From Brienomyrus brachyistius (taxonomy: Eukaryota > Chordata > Actinopteri > Osteoglossiformes > Mormyridae), in assembly GCF_023856365.1 (NCBI RefSeq), contig NC_064538.1, positions 16,160,935-16,224,934 on the forward strand: 64,000 nt of DNA. Direction: 5' to 3'. Shown in pieces: positions 61,609 through 64,000 of the stretch (within the stretch, counting starts at the first letter, position 1; the number at the start of each line of letters is the position of its first letter). The notes below the pieces were generated by a model. It had not been told where the DNA came from. It saw only the letters and a program-made list of their open reading frames with translations, and did no database searches. Made by a program: the position numbers and the translations under genes.

Positions 61609-61806
61609 CTACATTTTGGTAACTTTGATCTGCCCGGCAGTTAATGTTCCCCTTTTGGTTATGACAAAGGCCTGCTGTTTTTCATAGTACGCTGCCTCAT
61701 TTATAAATGTGGGGTACACCGTGTTACCACCTTTATACTCGACAGTTCTCCCATCAAACGTCAGGAACATAGGGTCACCAGGGTTCAGGGGCTCCCAGTC
61801 ACAGTC
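61609..61806 (-). CDS. aspa: aspa last coding exon with stop codon
   Basis: Starts after a ctctttcccag acceptor and runs 65 codons to a TAG stop at 61611-61609. It begins [20 protein letters not shown] and contains [19 protein letters not shown]. Human aspartoacylase has [20 protein letters not shown] and [12 protein letters not shown]. Counting back from the human C-terminus, the conserved Glu (position 285, altered in a common Canavan-disease allele) and the nearby Tyr288 are both kept. The final dozen residues differ from mammals, as expected for the tail. An AATAAA lies only about 40 bases past the stop (minus strand, 61568-61563) and another near 60439-60434, so the 3' UTR may be very short or about 1.2 kb. 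The next gene on this strand, abr, starts about 4.7 kb downstream. Confidence 0.95.
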   Translation of the reverse strand, partial: DCDWEPLNPGDPMFLTFDGRTVEYKGGNTVYPTFINEAAYYEKQQAFVITKRGTLTAGQIKVTKM

Positions 61807-62022
61807 CTGGGAAAGAGCCCAAACAGAACAGCTCTTTTGTGGATCCACAATGCATCGGATATGCATTCTCTAGTGTACACTGTGCATGTTCATATCAAGT
61901 AAACAGGAAATGCTTTTGCCGGGGTGGGGGGTAAATAGATCATTCAAAGGTTGCTATTAGGCACGTGTCCAAACAGGCAATGTCAAACTAGCTAATAGTC
62001 AACAAGAGCTGGATTGATGTAC

Positions 62023-62132
62023 CTGCAAATTGGGATGCACCATGGCAGTAATGTTTCCGTTTGTGTCTCGGGGGTAATCCACTCTTTCTGTAACTTGATG
62101 CACATCCACCATGCAAGGAGGAAACACCATAC
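62023..62132 (-). CDS. aspa: aspa penultimate exon (equivalent of human exon 5)
   Basis: 110 bases from a cactgaag acceptor to a GTACAT donor: two bases plus 36 codons, starting [20 protein letters not shown] and ending [10 protein letters not shown]. The human counterpart reads [20 protein letters not shown] and AAIIHPNLQ, so the exon is full length and in register. It belongs to the C-terminal domain of aspartoacylase, which helps close off the active site (family knowledge). It is separated from exon 4 by about 0.7 kb and from the last exon by only about 0.2 kb. The splice phase agrees on both sides. No damage is visible. Confidence 0.94.
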
Positions 62133-62580
62133 CTTCAGTGGAAAGAAAAGCCGTCACCTTCAAACATTTGTTTTTCTTAATGAAAGACATCCCGGGCATC
62201 AGCCATTGTTTACTTGCAAGACTGTGATTAATGTATTGCTTATCTGCCCACAGCAACCTTAAAAGTCTTGCTTGGAAAACACAGTGCTGTGCTAGGGGAA
62301 GCCATTCGTCCATAACAACACAGTCCCCGCACCCGAGATTACAAACTCCGGGAGCCCCATCAACATGGAAACTGACCAATTTTCAACAAACATTCCATTC
62401 ACTAACGGGGGGCTCCAGAGATTTAACAGCCGCCGAGTCAACCTTGGCGCCTAGTGCCTAATGTTTATGCGGAGGGGAGAAAAGCAGCCAGGAGGAAGGA
62501 AAAACAGCAGCACATGCAAGTCAGATCTCACTGGATTTCAAATTACATATGTGAAGATTTAAAACTGTTGAGGTGGACGG

Positions 62581-62613
<33 letters not shown>

Positions 62614-62618
62614 CATCG
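62581..62618. repeat. CAT microsatellite in an aspa intron
   Basis: About twelve atc/cat triplets with one cac interruption. Confidence 0.9.
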
Positions 62619-62837
62619 GGGAGTCAGATTGTAACATTATTATTTCTGTTTAACACAAACATGCAATCAGTGTCTGTGCATCTGACTTCAAAGTACACAG
62701 CACATTCTGTGTTTATTGTATATTTTTATTGGGAGTATTTATTTGTATGTGGCTTATCTTTTGAAGGTTGTCATGGATTATATATTACCTAAAAAGTGGT
62801 ATGTTTATGCAGGATTAAGCTTGGGGGAAGCATTTAC

Positions 62838-62945
62838 CTCCATTGAAAAGTTCGATGAAATCTAAAGCATGTCTCAGTATTAGCCTCATGGACTGAAAAA
62901 TATTACTTCTTAGCACCCCTTGAGGCTGAGGGCCAACCTCAAGAC
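62838..62945 (-). CDS. aspa: aspa internal exon (equivalent of human exon 4)
   Basis: 108 bases between a tctctcag acceptor and a GTAAAT donor. Translation after two completing bases: [20 protein letters not shown] and then [15 protein letters not shown]. Human aspartoacylase has [20 protein letters not shown] here. The Glu of the (L/I)EVGPQPQG motif corresponds to the catalytic glutamate (Glu178 in human numbering, from memory) of this zinc-dependent amidohydrolase. The enzyme cleaves N-acetyl-L-aspartate to aspartate and acetate in the cytosol. The exon starts with two bases (so exon 3 must end in phase 1) and ends with one base, G, that pairs with GT at the start of the next exon to encode Gly. 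Earlier exons carrying the zinc ligands lie past 64000. Confidence 0.94.
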
Positions 62946-63094
62946 CTGAGAGAAACAGAGAATGACAATGCACCATTTATAACATGCTTTGATAGCATTA
63001 AGGAAAAGAACTCAGTGAATGCCGTAAGTGACAGGGTGTGGTGTCAAAGCACAGTGGACAAAAACAATTACAAAATATATTTTTTTGAGTGATT

Positions 63095-63322
63095 AATTGT
63101 CATTGTTGACATACCACAGCACACAGTGAACAACGATGAAATGTGTTCTCTGCATTTAACCCATATGTGACAATGTGACATAGCAGGGAGCAGCTAATTC
63201 AGCACCTGGGGAGCAGTGCTTGGGGGCGGTACCTTCCTCAGGGTACCTCGGTGGTGGGGATTTGAACGTTCAATCTTTCAATTACAAGTGGGTTTCCCTA
63301 ACCATTAAGCTACCACTGCCCA
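63095..63322 (-). mobile_element. tRNA-derived SINE, third family
   Basis: On the minus strand: gggcagtggtagcttaatgg (A-box region), cgttcaaatcc (B box), then ggtaccctgaggaaggtacc, gttaaatgcagagaacacat and the tail atgtcaacaatgacaattaa, a body known from HE1-like fish SINEs. Lies in the aspa intron upstream of exon 4. Confidence 0.78.
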
Positions 63323-63532
63323 GAAATAGCAGTAGGTCATAAGGATATGCTACCTTTAGGCTATAGGCTATAAGCAGTGCCAGATGCAGGTTTTATATGT
63401 TTTCAAAATACAGGCGCATACCTTTTTTGCTATGATGTTCCAATGGAAACTGATATAAGGGCTGTGACTGAAACATCATTTTCCCTCCATACTACAGCCC
63501 CAGCATATGATAATTCAGAAAACAAATAAATG

Positions 63533-63957
63533 AATAATTGATAAGGCTTTACATTGATTGCTCCTTCATAATGCATTCATTATGCATTTGTAGAACAATG
63601 AGTGCACCTTCATATGCATTCATAGAACATTCATAAGCAGCATGTAAGTATACCTTATCCTAACATACCTTAACAGCTTTAAAATACATTAATAACAAAT
63701 ATCATATGATAATAACACATATTGTAATGGCATAATATATTAATATATTAATATAATATAATATAATAATAATATATTGTTCGATATTAATGCATATTAA
63801 AGCTGTTCAGGTATGTTAGATGTTATGGTATACTTACATGCTGCTTATGAATGTTCTATGAACGCATTATAAATGCAGTATGAAGGTGACTGAATGTCCT
63901 ACAAATGCATTAAAAAGGCATTGTGAAAGTGCAGTTAAAGCGTTACTGAATAATTAT
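63533..63957. mobile_element. long fold-back (palindromic) element
   Basis: Arms of roughly 170-190 bases are inverted copies: ttcatagaacattcataagc, agcatgtaagtatacc and taacatacctta on the left pair with ggtatacttacatgct, gcttatgaatgttctatgaa and aggtatgtta on the right. The AT-only loop (about 63725-63780) is aatatatta repeats. No coding capacity. Confidence 0.85.
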
Positions 63958-64000
63958 TACAATGGTAACTAAAGACCAGAAGAATTACAGGAGTCTTAGG

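Noticed and set aside
1..64000. CRISPR arrays, operons, prophage or bacterial defence genes
   Set aside because: Splice sites, SINEs, LINEs and vertebrate gene families show this is eukaryotic nuclear DNA; the regularly spaced repeats present are microsatellites or minisatellites.

Overview
The window looks like vertebrate nuclear DNA from a ray-finned (teleost-type) fish. Coding sequence is split into short exons with GT-AG borders. The space between them is packed with fish-type mobile elements: tRNA-derived SINEs of the V-SINE (DANA/Mermaid-like) kind, CR1-like and Rex3/RTE-like LINEs, Tc1 and hAT remnants, and fold-back MITEs. I could not determine the species.

Two protein-coding genes are supported, both on the minus strand. 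(1) abr (active BCR-related RhoGEF/RhoGAP) fills about 1.1-57.3 kb, but only its 5' part is present: three alternative first coding exons (56.2-56.9 kb, 26.8 kb, 3.15-3.28 kb), a second exon (8.0-8.2 kb) and the first common exon that opens the DH domain (1.09-1.19 kb). Splice phases agree in every combination: the two distal first exons end in phase 1 and fit exon 2, which starts with two bases; exon 2 and the proximal first exon end in phase 0 and fit the common exon. The proteins would start with a long BCR-like coiled-coil N-terminus, the canonical [14 protein letters not shown]-type start, or a short acidic start. The rest of the gene (DH, PH, C2, RhoGAP) lies beyond the left edge. (2) The last three coding exons of aspa (aspartoacylase) lie at 61.6-62.95 kb; its first exons lie beyond the right edge.

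Layout: 1-8.2 kb, common exon, proximal first exon and exon 2, with a decayed second copy of the common exon at 1.72-1.77 kb, a minisatellite and a dead Tc1 element. 8.2-26.8 kb, intron with a BED-finger hAT remnant, a CR1 LINE split by a SINE, an old SINE and a hAT MITE. 26.8 kb, canonical first exon in a GC-rich, homopolymer-rich stretch. 27-56 kb, giant intron with a solo LTR, an inverted CR1 pair, a nest of DNA transposons (37.3-40.1 kb), a GTACC-ended element family, a 4.7 kb hAT with a frameshifted transposase, and a Rex3-like insertion. 56.2-57.3 kb, CpG-rich promoter with the long first exon. 57.8-58.8 kb, a hAT MITE and a SINE. 60.4-63 kb, aspa 3' end. 63.1-64 kb, a SINE and a long fold-back element.

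No bacterial-type system, CRISPR array or operon is present. The most interesting biology is the three-start architecture of abr, with a BCR-like exon retained on an ABR gene, the decayed duplicate exon, and the layered transposon insertions that can be ordered in time by their target-site duplications.
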